From Candidatus Pacearchaeota archaeon (lineage in GTDB: Archaea > Nanoarchaeota > Nanoarchaeia > Pacearchaeales > GW2011-AR1), in the NCBI GenBank assembly GCA_002690445.1, contig NZER01000318.1, positions 1-7,485 of the forward strand: DNA of 7,485 nt, read 5' to 3'. The stretch's first letter is position 1, and each line of letters begins with the position of its first letter. The notes under the pieces are model-generated. The model did not search any database and was not told where the DNA came from. It worked only from the letters and a program-made list of their open reading frames with translations. Position numbers and translations under genes: made by a program. This document shows, one piece after another, positions 7,039 through 7,485 of this stretch.

Positions 7039-7485
7039 ATGAAGGTGTTATTTACCACCTATTCGGGCATTGGTGTAGGTGGAGCGGAAGTGAGTATGGA
7101 TTTGCTAGTTGGAGGTTTGAGAGAAAGAGGGCATAATGTGGTGATCGCTTCTTCTGGAGACTATGAAAATAGTGTTAAATTTAAGAAATTTGGAAAGGTT
7201 CCATTTTATTCAATTCATAATAAATATTTAGAGAAGTTTTTTTCTAAAATTGTTAAAGAAAGAGGGATAGAATTAATTCATGCCCAGGATAGATTAACTT
7301 CTATTGCGGCTATTAGAACTGCTAAAAAGTTTAAAATTCCGGTTGTGGTACATTTTAGAGATTATTGGTTTGCATGTCCTAGAAGTAGTTGTTTAACTCC
7401 AGACCTTAAAGAATATGATAAATGTAGTTATTTGACCATTTTGAAAAATTTCCCCATAAAGAGATGGTTATGGGATATGAGAAAA
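7039..7485 (+). CDS. Family 4 glycosyltransferase, N-terminal part (runs off the right edge)
   Basis: An open frame from ATG at 7039 to the window edge encodes 149 residues with no stop; the C-terminal donor-binding domain is outside. The N-terminus MKVLFTTYSGIGVGGAEVSM, followed by LRERGHNVVIAS (27-38), is the typical acceptor-domain start of GT4 (GT-B fold) enzymes. HAQDRLTSIAAI (81-92) and PVVVHFRDYWFACP (101-114) match the family pattern in which a VHD-W..CP segment follows the second Rossmann strand. Three cysteines, C113, C118 and C129, fall in this region; GT4 proteins with a CP...C...C arrangement here are common. It probably transfers a sugar from an NDP-sugar to a cell-surface lipid or polysaccharide. 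It is divergent from the radical SAM operon and may belong to the same envelope island. Start choice: the ATG is preceded by AGAGTGAG with almost no spacing, so a leaderless mRNA is more likely than Shine-Dalgarno use. Confidence 0.9.
   Translation, partial: MKVLFTTYSGIGVGGAEVSMDLLVGGLRERGHNVVIASSGDYENSVKFKKFGKVPFYSIHNKYLEKFFSKIVKERGIELIHAQDRLTSIAAIRTAKKFKIPVVVHFRDYWFACPRSSCLTPDLKEYDKCSYLTILKNFPIKRWLWDMRK

Noticed and set aside
1..7485. CRISPR array, insertion sequence, tRNA or rRNA
   Set aside because: No regularly spaced repeats, transposase motifs, terminal inverted repeats or RNA-gene signatures were seen; coding sequence fills nearly the whole window.

Overview
The window is AT-rich (about 30% G+C by eye, not computed) and almost entirely coding. 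It looks like an accessory cell-envelope or glycolipid island from an uncultivated prokaryote. All starts are ATG. Three genes stop at TGA inside ATGA start/stop overlaps, so the ordinary prokaryotic code applies and TGA is not recoded. The only promoter-like region has an A/T block placed as an archaeal TATA box would be, and the gene content would suit a DPANN-type archaeon. A bacterial lineage (for example CPR) is not excluded, and I hold the archaeal reading only at low to moderate confidence.

Layout: six genes lie head to tail on the minus strand, transcribed from about 6985 towards position 1. In order of transcription they are: a large membrane protein resembling GT-C/GT39 (PMT-like) glycosyltransferases (6985-5237); a dolichyl-phosphate-sugar-synthase-like family 2 glycosyltransferase (5235-4549); a B12-binding radical SAM protein (4547-3243); an extended-type SDR (NAD(P)-dependent epimerase/dehydratase-like, 3246-2401 reading across the overlap); a second B12-binding radical SAM protein (2404-1004); and a third one, cut by the window edge (1007 to 1). 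Every junction is either a 1-bp gap (TAA-A-ATG, twice) or a 4-bp ATGA overlap (three times), so this is a tightly coupled operon. A 53-bp intergenic region (6986-7038) separates it from a divergent plus-strand gene, the N-terminal part of a GT4-family glycosyltransferase cut by the right edge.

Working model (inference): the family 2 enzyme charges a polyprenyl phosphate with a sugar on the cytoplasmic face. The GT-C-like membrane protein uses that lipid-linked sugar on the outer face. The SDR and the three cobalamin-type radical SAM enzymes modify the sugar, the lipid carrier or the membrane lipid, for example by methylation, C-C coupling or ring formation. Three different cobalamin-type radical SAM proteins in one operon with a lipid-linked glycosylation pair is the most unusual aspect of the window. 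Their substrate cannot be read from the sequence. No RNA genes, CRISPR arrays, insertion sequences or clear terminators were seen.
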